NCBI GenBank assembly: GCA_021234155.1
Contig: JAJEKV010000003.1
Location: 8,868,413 to 8,932,412 of the forward strand
Length of the DNA: 64,000 nt
Direction: 5' to 3'
Source: Isoetes taiwanensis
Taxonomy: Eukaryota; Streptophyta; Lycopodiopsida; Isoetales; Isoetaceae
Each line of letters opens with the position of its first letter. The stretch's first letter is position 1. Made by a program: the position numbers and the translations under genes. Of the stretch, positions 34,641 through 46,284 are shown piece after piece. The notes beneath the pieces were generated by a model. The model made no database searches and was not told where the DNA came from. It was given only the letters and a program-made list of their open reading frames with translations.

Positions 34641-36239
34641 TCCATCATTCTTCCTCCAAGATCTACTAGACCTCATGGTACTAACTTTTTTGCAGCTGGA
34701 ATTTGGATTGCCACATAAAACATAACATAATCTTTCAATTTTAAATTGTTAACACATTTCTATTTTTATGAGCATATGACAATACACGGTTTGCTCTATC
34801 ATATTTTGATACGCTTCTACACTACAACATATACTACAAATTGAACACAAATAAAGATACTACACAAGTAACTCAAGACAAATATTATGTTCTCCAACAT
34901 GTTTTATACTCTATTTCCCAATATGTCCAACTCAGAGATATTCAAGACAATAAGGAGAACATGTAAAGATTTAGATTGCCTTTAACATTCTATTTTTTGA
35001 GGGGGGATTTAACATAGAAGAACAAGTAACATAAACTAATTTTTTGATTCCTACACCAATGCAGATGGTAATAATCAATGTTGAGTGGGATTCGTACCCA
35101 AAATTGCTTGCCAAACATTTTGAGGATGGGCATGATGTGCCACCATTTAAAGATGACCTTGATAAATATGTTCAATACTTGAATAACTATGAGGACCTTG
35201 AGGAAATTATGTTAGACATTGATGCTGAATCCTCAACATCACAAAACCAAGAGAGAGTTCCAAAGCTTGCCAAAGTTGAGAGTTTGCTATGGGCTGCTAG
35301 AGTTTTTGCGGAGTGGTATGGAGTTCAGGAGTCGCTTGGGCTTCCGCTATCTCAAACATCTAAAATTCAATTAGATGTTGATAAGTTCATCAGTCTCTTA
35401 GAACATGTGTTTCATAAACGCATATATGTCCGTGTTCAAAAGTTCGCAAATGCCATGGATGCTATTTTATACACTGAGTACATGGTACAAAATGGTTTAG
35501 ATGTGTAGCCTATTGAAACGCCTGAGCTTTTGGCATTGTTAATAATAAATGTGCTCCCTATCTATGGAACTCTTTGTTTTCTACAATATTCATTAATAAA
35601 GATGTGTTCGTCAATCAAGATGTATATCTTGGCATATGATAAACACGTGTATATAAACTACAACAATATGCTTGAACCCATGTGTCCCAATTATAAATGA
35701 TAGTTTTGGAGAGAATGAAGGTTATCTTGCACGTTCTTTAGCCAACACTTTATTGGGGATTGTACTTTTATGAAGGTGCCATCTCATCTCTTTCTACTTT
35801 TTGTACAGGTCAACCTTTTAGTTCCACTTTCGAGGATACAACAACTTTGGCAACCATCAAAGGTGAGCCATATTCTTTGTCTAGATAGATTCCTTCACAT
35901 TGCATGTCCGTAGCTTTTCATAGTCTTGAAAATGGGCATAATAATAATACTTTTAAAATAAAGCTTCAGCGTGAAATTCTATTATGCCATAAGACTCTAT
36001 TAGTACATTTTGCATAAATCTATGCTTTGTCTGTAAACTGCCATCATAATTACAGGGTTTACTTTTATACTTGCACTTCGAAGGAGAATATCATACTACA
36101 TCAGAGGTGAGTCCTATCTCCTTTAGGTTAATTGGGCATTCTATTGAATATGGTGGGTAATTTCTTAGTATGTATTAGGAGGTTATTTTCATGCAAAAAA
36201 CCTAAACGGATATGGGGTTACACATATCAATGACTCGAT
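34641..36239. other. Helitron 5' flank and unknown upstream ORF region
   Basis: The boundary between LINE and Helitron lies in this stretch. No clear TC 5' end could be fixed; tctacactacaac near 34814 is one weak candidate. Apart from the ORF at 35065-35508 and a possible short exon near 35820-35865, nothing is readable. Confidence 0.35.
35065..35508 (+). CDS. Unknown ORF upstream of Helitron Rep
   Basis: About 148 codons from an in-frame ATG (MVIINVEWDSYPKLLAKHF), ending TAG at 35506-35508. It is acidic and probably helical, with a DDLDKYVQYLNNYEDLEEI segment and a C-terminal KFISLLEHVFHKRIYVRV. I recognise no family. Codon quality and an open frame unlike the surrounding sequence suggest a real exon, possibly a Helitron accessory gene or captured host exon. 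Confidence 0.45.
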   Translation: MVIINVEWDSYPKLLAKHFEDGHDVPPFKDDLDKYVQYLNNYEDLEEIMLDIDAESSTSQNQERVPKLAKVESLLWAARVFAEWYGVQESLGLPLSQTSKIQLDVDKFISLLEHVFHKRIYVRVQKFANAMDAILYTEYMVQNGLDV

Positions 36240-37050
36240 ATGGGGAGGTCTTACAAAAAGACGCCACCTGCTGTAGCCAACAATCCCTCATATATGACAC
36301 TCATCAATGAAAGTAAGTCTGCTAGAAAGAGACGTTTGGCACGTAAGCGCGTTGCAAAGGCTAGAGCCTTGAGGTTAGAATATGATGTGAATATTGCGGA
36401 GGTGGTTCATGTTGGCCCATCAACCAATGCACCAGCAACTGGAGAGGCAGTCACACCAAAGCCAATGCATTGTTTGTCTGGTCAAGTGGGTGTGGGAAGA
36501 TCTTGCAAAAATACACCACCTACTGTGGCCGACAACCCCACATATATGACGCCGGTCAATGAAAATAGATCTGCTAAGAAGAGACGTTTGACACGTAAGC
36601 GTGTTGCAAAGGCTAAGGCTTTGAGATTAGAATATGATGTGAATGTTCCAGAGACAGTTCATGTTGGCCAATCATCTAATGCGCCCGCAATTGAGGAGAC
36701 AGTCACGCCAGAGCCAATGCATTCTTTGTCTGGTCAAGTGGGTGTGGGAAGATCGTGCAAAAATACGCCACCTACTATGGCCAACAACCCCTCATATATG
36801 ACGCCGGTCAATGAAAATAGATCTGCTAAGAAGAGACGTTTGACTGTAAGTGTGTTGCAAAGGCTAAGGCTTTGAGGTTAGAATATGATGTGAATGTTCC
36901 AGAGACATTTCATGTTGGCCAATCATCTAATGCGCCCGCAATTGAGGAGACAGCACGCCAGAGCCAATGCATTGTTTGTCTGATCAAGTGGGTGTGGGAA
37001 GATCTTGCAAAAATACGCCACCTACTGTGGCCAACAACCCCTCATATATT
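36240..37050 (+). pseudogene. Helitron Rep N-terminus with 84-aa basic tandem repeats
   Basis: Three and a half copies of an 84-codon (252-bp) unit. Each has GRSCKNTPPTVANNPSYMTP, a strongly basic ARKRRLARKRVAKARALRL block and an acidic/neutral segment ending PMHCLSGQVGV. Repeat starts are near 36240, 36489, 36741 and 36991; the last spacing is 250, which shifts the frame. The basic block resembles a nuclear-localisation or DNA-binding patch. The array is interrupted by a LINE at 37051 and resumes at 37604. Confidence 0.75.
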
Positions 37051-37603
37051 TTTTTTTTGTTGAAGGACGTCAGACTTTATTCAATCAAAGAGTCAAATAC
37101 AAGTATAAATGCAGAAACAGGAATAAAATCTCAGCGGATAAGCGGAGACCCACCGAGTGAAGCAACCTGCCTAAGCATAAGAGTGCACATCCAAATACTC
37201 CTCAAAAATCAATCGCCTCTTGCGAGGGGCAAATGAAGAACAATGATACGACTTTACAATGTAACCTTGAGCTTCTTGGAGAACACGATTATCTGCCACA
37301 TCCAGACCTTTGAAGATTACCAATCTTCTCTTTTCCAGATAGTCCAAAGCAACCATCCTGCTGCTAGATGAAAAGCCTGGCCTTGTAACTCTGTCCAGGT
37401 ACTTGGGTAAATTGCCAAAAGCAGTTGTTGACTTGTTAGTGAAACCTGAAAAAGGGAAAACAACCAGTCCCATACCTGTCTAAGGTGTTCACACATGAAA
37501 AAGCAATGCTCAATGGTCTCAGATCCACGCTTGCATACTGGACACTGATTTGTTATTCTAGGGTTAAACTTATGGACAAGCACATTAACCCACAGACACC
37601 TAT
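37051..37603 (-). mobile_element. 5'-truncated LINE (family B) inside Helitron repeat
   Basis: Begins on the plus strand with a T-run and ttgaaggacgtcagactttat, identical to the 3' end of the copy at 52137-52831. It encodes, on the minus strand, the LINE C-terminal zinc domain (SETIEHCFFMCEHLRQVWDW, then LAAGWLLWTIWKRE). About 23 bases of the host repeat unit are missing at the insertion point and no target duplication is visible. Confidence 0.85.
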
Positions 37604-40600
37604 GATCTGTTAAGAAGAGACGTTTGACACGTTAGCGTATTGCAAAGGCTAAGGCTTTGAGGTTAGAATATGATGTGAATGTTCCACATACAGTTCATGT
37701 TGGCCAATCATCTAATGCGCCCGCAATTGAGGAGACAGTCACGCCAGAGCCAATGCATTGTCTGTCTGGTCAAGTAGATATGTTATCGACAAGACGCCAT
37801 CATTTGAATGACATGGTTATGGAAGGAACTGCTACACATACGGGGAATTCACATATCATCACATCAGAAGTGAATGATATTAGGATGCAATTATTTTCCA
37901 CAATACAGGAACAAACGAATGACCAAATGTTCTTGCAGCAAACTATAACAATAAGGGATAAGACATCTCATAATACTCCTATTGGTCCTAGAGAACGTCC
38001 TACTGGTAATACCGATTTCAACAAGATAGCATGGACGTGGTATTTACCTCCTCCTCATGACCTTGGTAACATGGATCATAGATGTTTGTATTGTGGGGCT
38101 ATGCAGTGGAAAGCAGAACTCACAGTTAAAAAGAAGTGCAGGGCATGTGCTAATGGAAATGTGCAGCTGCCATTGATTCCAGAACCACCATAGGCATTGT
38201 TTGACCTATATACGAGAACAGATAGTTTGGGTGATCACTTTCGCACGAACATTAGAAAGTACAACAATATTTTTTCGTTTGCCGCAGTGGGTGTGAAGAT
38301 TGATGAGGCATTGACAAATTCTATTGGTGGAGCTTACACTTTTAGGGTCAATGGCCGCATGTGCCATAAGATGGGAACATTATTGCCGCCGCAAGGTCAT
38401 CAAGAGCATGCAAAATTTGCACAGATATACATCATGGATGGCGAGGACATGCAAGTTGAATGCAGGATGTCCATTTTTGATGGATTGAGGCAAGAAATAG
38501 TGGTGCAGTTGCAGGCCCTTATGACAGAGTACAATCCATTTGTTAGCATATTCTTGAGTGCGGCACAGATTATGCGTATGCATCCAACCATGGATATCCG
38601 TTTGCGTATACCTTCTTGCAATGTACAAAATCCTGTGAGGAGGCAATATAATGCTCCAACTGTAAATGAGATGGCTGTCTTAATGCCTATCGATGATAAG
38701 CCCGAAGATGGTTAGAGGGACATTATTATACACTCTAAGGATGGTGGCGTGAAGTTTATAGATGCATATTACTCAGCGTATGATCCATTGTACTTTGTGC
38801 TACTTCTTCCCTATGGCACAGATGGATGGCATTTTAAAATACCTCATGGACGGAGAGGCGCAAAGGAAGTAACTATTATAGAGTACTACAGATATCATAT
38901 GTTCACGCGTCGTGGGCATGCATCTCCCCTTCACATGGCTGGCCGATTGTTTCAAGAATACATTTGTGATATGTTTGCGAAGATGGAACAAGAAAGACTG
39001 CAATTCGTGGTGTTGAATTAACACATCATTCGAAAAGACATGTTACAGGGCATTATAGACTTTGAAGAAGACGATGCAAGTGCTATTGGCCGAAAAGTTG
39101 TGTTACCATCCTCACATGTGGGAGGTCCGAGATACATGACCCAACGATATCAGGATGCTATGTCTATTGTTCGCGAACATGGCATCTTTATAACCATGAC
39201 TGCCAATGCAAATTGGGAAGAGATTAGGAGGGAATTATTATATGGCCAATCGCCAGGTGATCGACTAGAGTTAGTGACTAGAGTATTCCATATGAAGGTA
39301 AAGGAGCTGATAGATCTGATAACTAATCATGGTATATTCATCCGCATAATTGCAAAAGTCTATGTCATTGAGTTCCAGAAGAGAGGCTTGCCACATGGAC
39401 ATTTGTTGACCACGTTGGATCAGGAAGACAAGCCCTTCACAGCCGAAGAGATTGATCAAATAATTTGTGCTGAAATACCAGACAAAGATGTATATCCTGA
39501 ATTGTATGAGGTAGTCACCCGTAATATGATGCATGGGCCATGTGGCATTGGATATCCGAATAGTCCGTGCATGCAAGATGGTAAGTGTACAAAACATTAT
39601 CCACGTGCATTTTCAGATGAGACGATAGTTGTTGACGGATATCCGTTGTACCGAAGAAGGGATGATGGCCGAAAGGTAAAAAAAGGGGATATAGATTTAG
39701 ATAACAGATGGGTTGTGCTATATAATCCATGGCTGACATTGTATTTCAAGCGCCATATCAATGTTGAGGTATGTGCTGCCGTAAAGGCCGTTAAATATCT
39801 ATACAAATATGTCTACAAAGGGCCGGATATGATCAATGTGAACTTAGAAGCAGCGAGTGATGGTGCAGCAGACCCACCATAAACCATGATGAGGTTGAGC
39901 AATACTTGAATGCACGCTATTTCTCAGCTTCTGAGGCATCATGGAGAATCCTCTCATATGAAATACAACAACAGTTTTCTCATGTCACTAGATTGGCTGT
40001 GCATCTTCCAATGCAACAAGATGTATACTATCGAGAAGGTATGAGCATGGACAGTATAAAAAGCAAGAATAACGGAACGACGTTGACAGCTTTTTTCGAG
40101 ATGAATGCATCTGGAGATAGAGAGGCTACACAATTGCTCTACCATGATTTTCCTAAAAAATTTACCTATGACAAACCCAGTCGAAAATGGAAGGTCAGAG
40201 AGAATACCCAGAAGTTTTCCACTATTGGACGCATGTACTTTGTTAATCCTTCAGAAGGAGAGCGATACTATTTACGACTCCTGTTGACCCGCGTGACAGG
40301 TGCAATTAGTTTTGAAGATTTACGCTCTTTTGACGGGGAGTTGTGTGCAACATATAAAGAAGCTTGCATTCGTCGTGGGTTGCTTCGAGATGATGAGTCT
40401 CTTCAAGAAGCAGCAGCATGGGGCATGCCACAACAATTGCGGCACATGTTCGCCATGATCCTTTTAAATTGTGAACCATCGAATCCACTACAACTGTGGG
40501 AAGAAGTCAAGCTTTCTATGATCGATGACTTCTTGCATGAGGCACGAAGGGTTGCAGAAGATCAAAGTGTAAATACGTGTGATCAATTATTTGGCATGGC

Positions 40601-40788
40601 ACTTCTAGACATTGAAGATCATATAAACTTTGTCGGACGATCATTAAGGGAGTTTGATTTCATTCTTCCTGAGCGTGCAATAGATCCATATATGATATTT
40701 CGGGATGAGGTGTTTCAAGAAGATATGGTAGAGGTGCAAGAAGATGTGGACCGCTTATATCAGACCAGCGTGTTGTCTTCGACCGTGT
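37604..40788 (+). pseudogene. Helitron Rep (HUH/Y2) part of RepHel
   Basis: After the last basic repeat comes a four-cysteine zinc finger (HRCLYCGAMQWKAEL...KKCRACANG) and the Helitron-like N-domain (NNIFSFAAVGVK, YTFRVNGRMCHKMGTLLPP). The Rep catalytic domain follows, with the HUH motif GLPHGHLL at 39385-39408 and two-tyrosine motif KYLYKYVYKG at 39793-39822. These residues nick DNA and carry the 5'-phosphotyrosine link in rolling-circle transposition. The helicase-linker region (GRMYFVNPSEGERYYLRLLL) is intact to 40788. Stops at 38191-38193, 38713-38715 and 39019-39021 and a frameshift near 39880 break the frame, although each lies between otherwise well-conserved blocks. Confidence 0.9.
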
Positions 40789-40853
40789 GATCGATGAGCA
40801 CGTGATGTTAGAAAAAGGATGGGTGTTTTTCGTTCAGGGTGCAGGCAACTCGG

Positions 40854-40871
40854 GAAAGAGTTTTCTTTTTT
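40854..40871. repeat. LINE target-site duplication, left copy
   Basis: GAAAGAGTTTTCTTTTTT, repeated at 41927-41944. The T-run continues into the inverted poly(A), so the inner edge is ambiguous by a few bases. Confidence 0.88.
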
Positions 40872-41926
40872 TTTTTCTTTTTTTTTTGAAAGATCAAATT
40901 AACTAATATTAATCCAGAATAAATACAAGATGAGCGATATTAGGGTACTCCTACCCACCAGAGCGAGCACCCACCTAACATATGTACCTATCTACGACTC
41001 ATGCCACAAATCTACCCAGAGTGTCTACAATGTGGAGGGTTCTTTCCCAAACCGCTGCTTTCTTTCCGAGGTGACGCCAGATAAGAAAGATATAGTTTGT
41101 ACCTCAACTGCGGGACCAAAGCCTCAGGCTGCATCTCTGCATTCCTGAACACCTTCATGCGTCGTCGCTTCCAAATGAGCCACAACAACCAGGCTTTACA
41201 CAGATGCAAGGTCAGACGCTGAAGCTGGGACCACCTGTTAGGGTACACCCCCAAAAGAACCTCTTGACTACGGAACGAGGTATGAAAGAGGTGCTGGACC
41301 CACTGCCATGCCGGCTGGATATCTGAGCAAAGAAACATGCAGTGTTCCAGGGTCTCCACACAGGCACCACACATAGGACACAAGTCGTTGATCCGCGGGT
41401 TGATCTTGTAAACCCACGTGTTCACCCTCAGAGAACGGTGCACAATCTGCCACAGCAATACCTGAATCTTGGGGGGCGAGATTGGGTTCCACACCCATCT
41501 CCAGATGTAGGCCCAATCATCCCCGGGCACCTGAAGACTCCACCCGTCCGAAGGAGGCAGCTCATCTTGAATTGCCAAAAGCCCATAACAGGATTTCACA
41601 AAATTTGAGGGATCTACTTTCAGGTGACACTTCCACACACGTCCTGATGCCTACGGAGGGTGCAGCGGCAGAGCATTAGCCACCCACACAATCTCGTTCT
41701 TGAAGCCAAAATCTGTGGCGAAAAAGCTGCCAGGGAGCCAGCTGCCCGTCCATATACCAGTCCGCCACCGTCAATACCCCACACTGCGCCCATCTGCGCT
41801 GAACTCGGGGATCGACGGAGGCTGCTAGAACCAAAGGTGCGCGTGGTCCGAGCGGGATCCACCAAGGCGAGGCCTCCAACTGAATGCACCTGGTGGCGTC
41901 AATCGCAAACAGTGGCCGGACCTGCT
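40872..41926 (-). mobile_element. 5'-truncated LINE (family C) in helicase Walker A region
   Basis: A minus-strand L1-like 3' fragment whose inverted poly(A) is the T-rich start at 40872-40890. It encodes the C-terminal zinc domain (PPKIQVLLWQIVHRSLRVN, VETLEHCMFLCSDIQPAW) and the tail LCKAWLLWLIWKRRRMKVF. Its sequence differs from families A and B. An 18-bp target duplication shows insertion by target-primed reverse transcription, after the Helitron was in place. Confidence 0.92.
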
Positions 41927-41944
41927 GAAAGAGTTTTCTTTTTT
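41927..41944. repeat. LINE target-site duplication, right copy
   Basis: GAAAGAGTTTTCTTTTTT, identical to 40854-40871; helicase reading resumes immediately. Confidence 0.88.
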
Positions 41945-43377
41945 AACACCATGTTGTTTTATGTTCGTGCCAAAGGTATCATTGCACTGGCAGTTGCGTC
42001 TTCAGGAATTGCATCCACTTTATTGAAGGGTGGGCGCACTGCACATTCAAGGTTCAAGATATCGATAAACATAGATGAAACGTCAACTTGCAATATTCCA
42101 AAGCAGTCGGAGCTGGCAAAATTGATAAGAGCGACTCGCATGATTATATGGGATGAGGCCCCAATGATGCATAAATATGTTTATGAAGCACTGGATAGAA
42201 TACTCCATGACGTGATGTCATGTGACAAATTGTTTGGGGGACTCATTGTTGTTTTGGGAGAAGATTTTTGCCAGCTTTCACCTGTGGTTCCACGAGGAAA
42301 TCGCCCCCAAATTGTGCATGCTTCCTTGAAATGCTCTTATATATGGGATCATGTCAAGGAACATAAGCTGAACGTAAATATGCGAGTAATGAACAGTGTG
42401 GGAAGAGACGCGGAAGAGCAAAAGGCGTTTGCAGAGTATCTTTTACGAGTTGGAGATGGACTTGAGATCACGTTTCCCAATATTGGATCGGATGTGATAT
42501 GTCTTCCAGAAAAGATTTGTGTGAAGTCGCAAGACTTAAATGAACTGCTAGCTGTGACGTTCCCTGGTGTTTCAACGAATTATGGAAGTGTGTCCTATTG
42601 GGTGCAAAGGGGTATACTTACGCCACTGAATGAGGATGTAGATGAAGTAAACAAGAGGATGACATTGTGGTTGCCTGCTGCATCTATTGATTATTACAGT
42701 GCTGATCGAGCTGTTAATGAGAATGATGCAACGGTCTATCCTATCGAATTTTTGTATGCACAAACTCCAAGTGGGATGCCTCCTCATCAATTAACTTTGA
42801 AGGTTGGCATGATTATCATGTTATTGAGGTCTGTTTCTACACGTAAGGGACTCTACAATGGCACTCGCCTCATTATACGTTCATTGGGAAGACGTGCTAT
42901 AGATGCCGAGATTGTCATTGGAAAGAATATTGGAAGCAGAGTGTTCATATTTAGAATACCTTTGGTGCCCAATAATGCAGAACTCCCATTTCAGTTTGAG
43001 CGCATACAATTTCCATTGCGTCCAACTTTTGGTATGACAATCAACAAGTCCCAAGGCCAAACAATGAAAATGGTGGGTTTGTATTTGCCAAATCCAGTAT
43101 TTAGTCATGGACAACTCTACGTGGCACTCTCGAGAGCTCAAGGAATCCAAGGCATAAAGGTACTCATTCTATCGAAGGATGGAGATGCTTCTGCAGATGA
43201 CGACGGATCACGATATACAACAAATATAGTATACAAAGAACTCCTCTAAGTGTGAGTTTAATACTTAAAAATCACAACTTCTAATTTCTTTTTGTTCTCA
43301 TTGATATCTTCTACTATCTTTCTTCCTTTTATTTTTATCTTACTTACTTACATCTTCATCCATGTAGATGGTGCGTA

Positions 43378-44128
43378 TTTTGGTCCCGTGGTATGTCTTC
43401 GGTCACCATGTCGCCAAATGCCTAAAGGGTGACAGGAGCTACCACATCTCCCGTGTTACTTATGTCATACGCGCTCTTGGATCATGGTATGACTAGGAAC
43501 GAAAATACCATGCTCATGTATATGGGGTAGCAAGCGTGGAAATTGAGGAGCTCATTGCAAAGCTCAAAGAAATATTTAGCACTGACGAGGTCGTCAAGTT
43601 GGAGCGCTTTATCCAACTAATTGATGACTTCTTGTTTGCTCAGGTTTACCCGAGGGAACGTTGTTTACGGGGTGTGCTGTGAGAGAGGTAGGTGGAGGAT
43701 AGAGTACATGTATCTATTTATTGGGTAATGTAGTGCTTTGACTAACCTTCGATTGTTTATCTTTTTTTTATCAGATGAGAAATGACATCGTGCACTGGTG
43801 AATTGGTGTTTTGGTAGCAAAAGAACTCACTCGCATTGGAATATGTAATGGAACACTTTTTAGGGTCTACAAATCATTTCTTCCCGATGCGGTACCTGAT
43901 TTCATTATACGAGCCTACCTTCGGGATGAGTTGTCTCATGTGCTTGATAGTCGTGAGACATCGTGGGCAGTTCAAATCAATGACTCGCCTGTACATTTCA
44001 CTTTTACCCCGGCTAAGATGTTATCCGTCGGAGAAGCGAAGATATCACGGGAGCATCCAACGAAGTACAACATTAGGCCCTTGGTGATGTGCGCCATGTG
44101 GAGATGTATATTTAGAGTTCCATTGTGA
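43378..44128 (+). pseudogene. Unknown two-exon ORF downstream of Helitron helicase
   Basis: Exon-like frame 1 starts at ATG 43378 (MVRILVPWYVFGHHVAKCL), has a stop near 43495, and is readable to about 43680 (IEELIAKLKEIFSTDEV). After a short intron-like gap, frame 2 runs from about 43774 (MRNDIVHW, then stop at 43800) to TGA at 44126-44128, with GTLFRVYKSFLPDAVPDF and RETSWAVQINDSPVHF. The F-LPD...W-V pattern is faintly like a plant B3 DNA-binding domain, but I would not assign it. It lies between the helicase and the Helitron 3' end. Confidence 0.4.
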
Positions 44129-44476
44129 ACTAAAACATCAATGAGCCAAGACAAGATTTTGTGTTTTATATATTTTTCTACTTATTTCTTATTGATGTAC
44201 TTAACTACTTCTAAGAGTGACATTTTCAACATCAATTTTGGATTTGTCTTTCCAGATTTTTTGCCTTTAATCATAGATTAAACTATCTCCTACATTCCTT
44301 ATAAAGCATTGTTTTCTCTATTGAAATCCATGAACGCAAATGCTACTGGCATTATACTATTTCAATAACAAAATTTCTTACAAAAGCAAATAATGTCAAA
44401 ATTTCACATATAAACGTTGAGGCACATATTTACTAGGGTGTTAAAGGCCAAGGAAAAGCACATGCCTAGGACATTA

Positions 44477-44506
44477 GCCCGGCAACGCCGGGCACACATT
44501 TACTAG
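44477..44506 (+). other. Helitron 3' terminus: hairpin and CTAG
   Basis: Stem GCCCGGC/GCCGGGC with loop AAC at 44477-44493, spacer ACACATTTA, CTAG at 44503-44506, next base T. This is the canonical CTRR|T Helitron end and transposition terminator. Confidence 0.9.
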
Positions 44507-46270
44507 TCCTATATTATAATGTTATAGGGTGTGTCGTGAACCACGCCTAGATCGGATAGTTGACATTCTCTCCTTGATCTGATGGCCAGGATTAGTTAAA
44601 AAAAGGGGGAAAAAAGTCGAATGGCTAAAATATACAGATCGAGTGGAACTCCTGCTTAGCGATGGTGGCTCAGGCTCAGTTGGTGGCTCTAGCTTCTTAG
44701 GTTCCTAGCTGCACACGGACCCTGTTCTTTGTGGCATCAAATTTAGAGAGCTGAGTAGGACTCATGTGGAGCAGATAAAGAATCAGCTATGCTGTGGCAT
44801 CAATTGACGTTTTAGGGGAGTTCGTCTGAATTTGATTTAGAGTCTGATGTTAGCAACGGCGTTGATTTTAATAATCACTTTATGAATAATATATTTGGGC
44901 ATTCTATGTTTACAAGATACGATATTTTCTATGTCTACATACATTCATGTGCAAAAGCCCGCATTATATTTCCAGCCATGCCTGCCACAGTTTTCTCACA
45001 ATAGGGTGGCCTTAACAAAAAGAGGGTTCCGCACCAGACCTTTTCTATGCCTTCTTGAGCTTTGGAGTGTGGCTGGAGATATTGCGAATGGCCTCAAGAT
45101 GTAAAGGCCTTTATCGATCAAAATAATAGTCCATTCAGACTATTGCAGATTATGTTCTCTCTATTGCCATTGTAGTTATACTGTTTGGGGCAGTTAGAAG
45201 ATGGTCTCAAAGTGTAAGGGAAAAGGTAGAAAGCAACCCAACAATGTTTTTTTTTTTTTTTGTTCTCGATGTTCACTCCTAAGGCTCTCTGCATGTGCCT
45301 GTGAATAAATTTTTAGCTTTTATTGTTGTTTACTAGAGATTTTTCTCTGCCAGAAAGGAGTCTAGTGGGATATAATGGCACAGACAAAAGCATCTGCCAT
45401 CCAAAACCTTCAAAAAGCAGCAAAAGTTCGCAACAAACAGAAGCTTTTCTTTAGCCCAAGCATCAGGTATTGCATCAAGATCAAATCATTTTTATTAAAA
45501 TCGTTATCAAGTTCTCAATTCAAATCATTATTAATATATGTTGATTGCATAAAGTAACAATTTTTCATATTTACACAGCTGGCTACTATGGTTGAAGATT
45601 GCCATTTAGTGGAGATTCCTAGATTACGTATTGATGTACAGAACATGATGATGTATTGGACTATGGTGATGGAATTTGGTCAAAACATACATGGGATTAA
45701 AACGAATCAGTGCTAGGTAAGGGATTCCAGCTGCATGGTCCTTTTCGTTTTACAATGTTCCAAACAGTTGCACTTCATGTAATATTATGGGGGACTCTGC
45801 AATAAGAAAAGGGTGCTTATATGCTATTCTTCTTTTAGGGCTATAGCATAACCAAATATCTGGCAAGCTTTATTCCATTTGTTTCAATTAGGTGTTCGTG
45901 TTTTTAATTTAACTATGTTTCAGCTTCAACTACTTTATTATTATTGAAAAATGTCCTTTCCTTTGCAGGTAAGACAGTTCCGAATGAAATTGAAACCAAT
46001 TACTATCTTCCCATGTTCCAGCTAAAGGTTGAGCACATCACTCTAGCCCAGTTGAATGTTCGTTATACACTAATAAGATAAAACAGAAAGTGATTGTAAT
46101 GGCATAACAATTGAAATTAATATGAAGGCAACTTACAGAATAATTAACAACTTCCCAAAGAATTGTCTCATATATTAAGAGGTAGCAAACTCTGCCTACT
46201 TGGGGCATTAAATAACCAAACAAAAACAAACCAACCTTTCTATATAGTCCATGCCAAATGAAGATTGATT
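44507..46270. other. Mostly non-coding, possible exon fragments
   Basis: Short exon-like frames occur at 45375-45480 (MAQTKASAIQNLQKAAKVRN), 45590-45715 (VEIPRLRIDVQNMMMYW) and 45969-46065 (TVPNEIETNYYLPMFQLKV), each next to plausible splice signals. They may be one captured host gene, but no family is recognisable. The segment could lie within the second Helitron that ends at 48437. Confidence 0.35.
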
Positions 46271-46284
46271 AGTTCCTTCCATTG
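46271..46284. repeat. LINE target-site duplication, left copy
   Basis: AGTTCCTTCCATTG, matching AGTTCCTTCCGTTG at 47992-48005 with one mismatch. Confidence 0.85.

Larger units (their letters stand above)
40795..43249 (+). pseudogene. Helitron PIF1-family helicase, split by LINE
   Basis: PIF1-type 5'-3' helicase domain of RepHel. Walker A GAGNSGKS is at 40838-40861, directly followed by the LINE insertion 40872-41926. The frame resumes with FNTMLFYVRAKG, then the PIF1 motif LLKGGRTAHSRF, Walker B MIIWDEAPM, GEDFCQLSPVVPRG, TINKSQGQTM and the C-terminal GQLYVALSRAQG, ending TAA at 43247-43249. It would unwind the donor strand during transposition. A frameshift near 40775 separates it from Rep. 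Confidence 0.92.
34700..44506 (+). mobile_element. Autonomous-type Helitron (degraded), 3' end defined
   Basis: A plus-strand rolling-circle transposon. The Rep/helicase polyprotein is spread over 37640-40788 and 40795-43249. The 3' end is exact: hairpin GCCCGGC-AAC-GCCGGGC (44477-44493), 13 bases, CTAG (44503-44506), then host T. The 5' end is uncertain and the given start is approximate. Two truncated LINEs (37051-37603, 40872-41926) and several stops have inactivated it. Unknown ORFs lie before and after the helicase. Confidence 0.85.
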
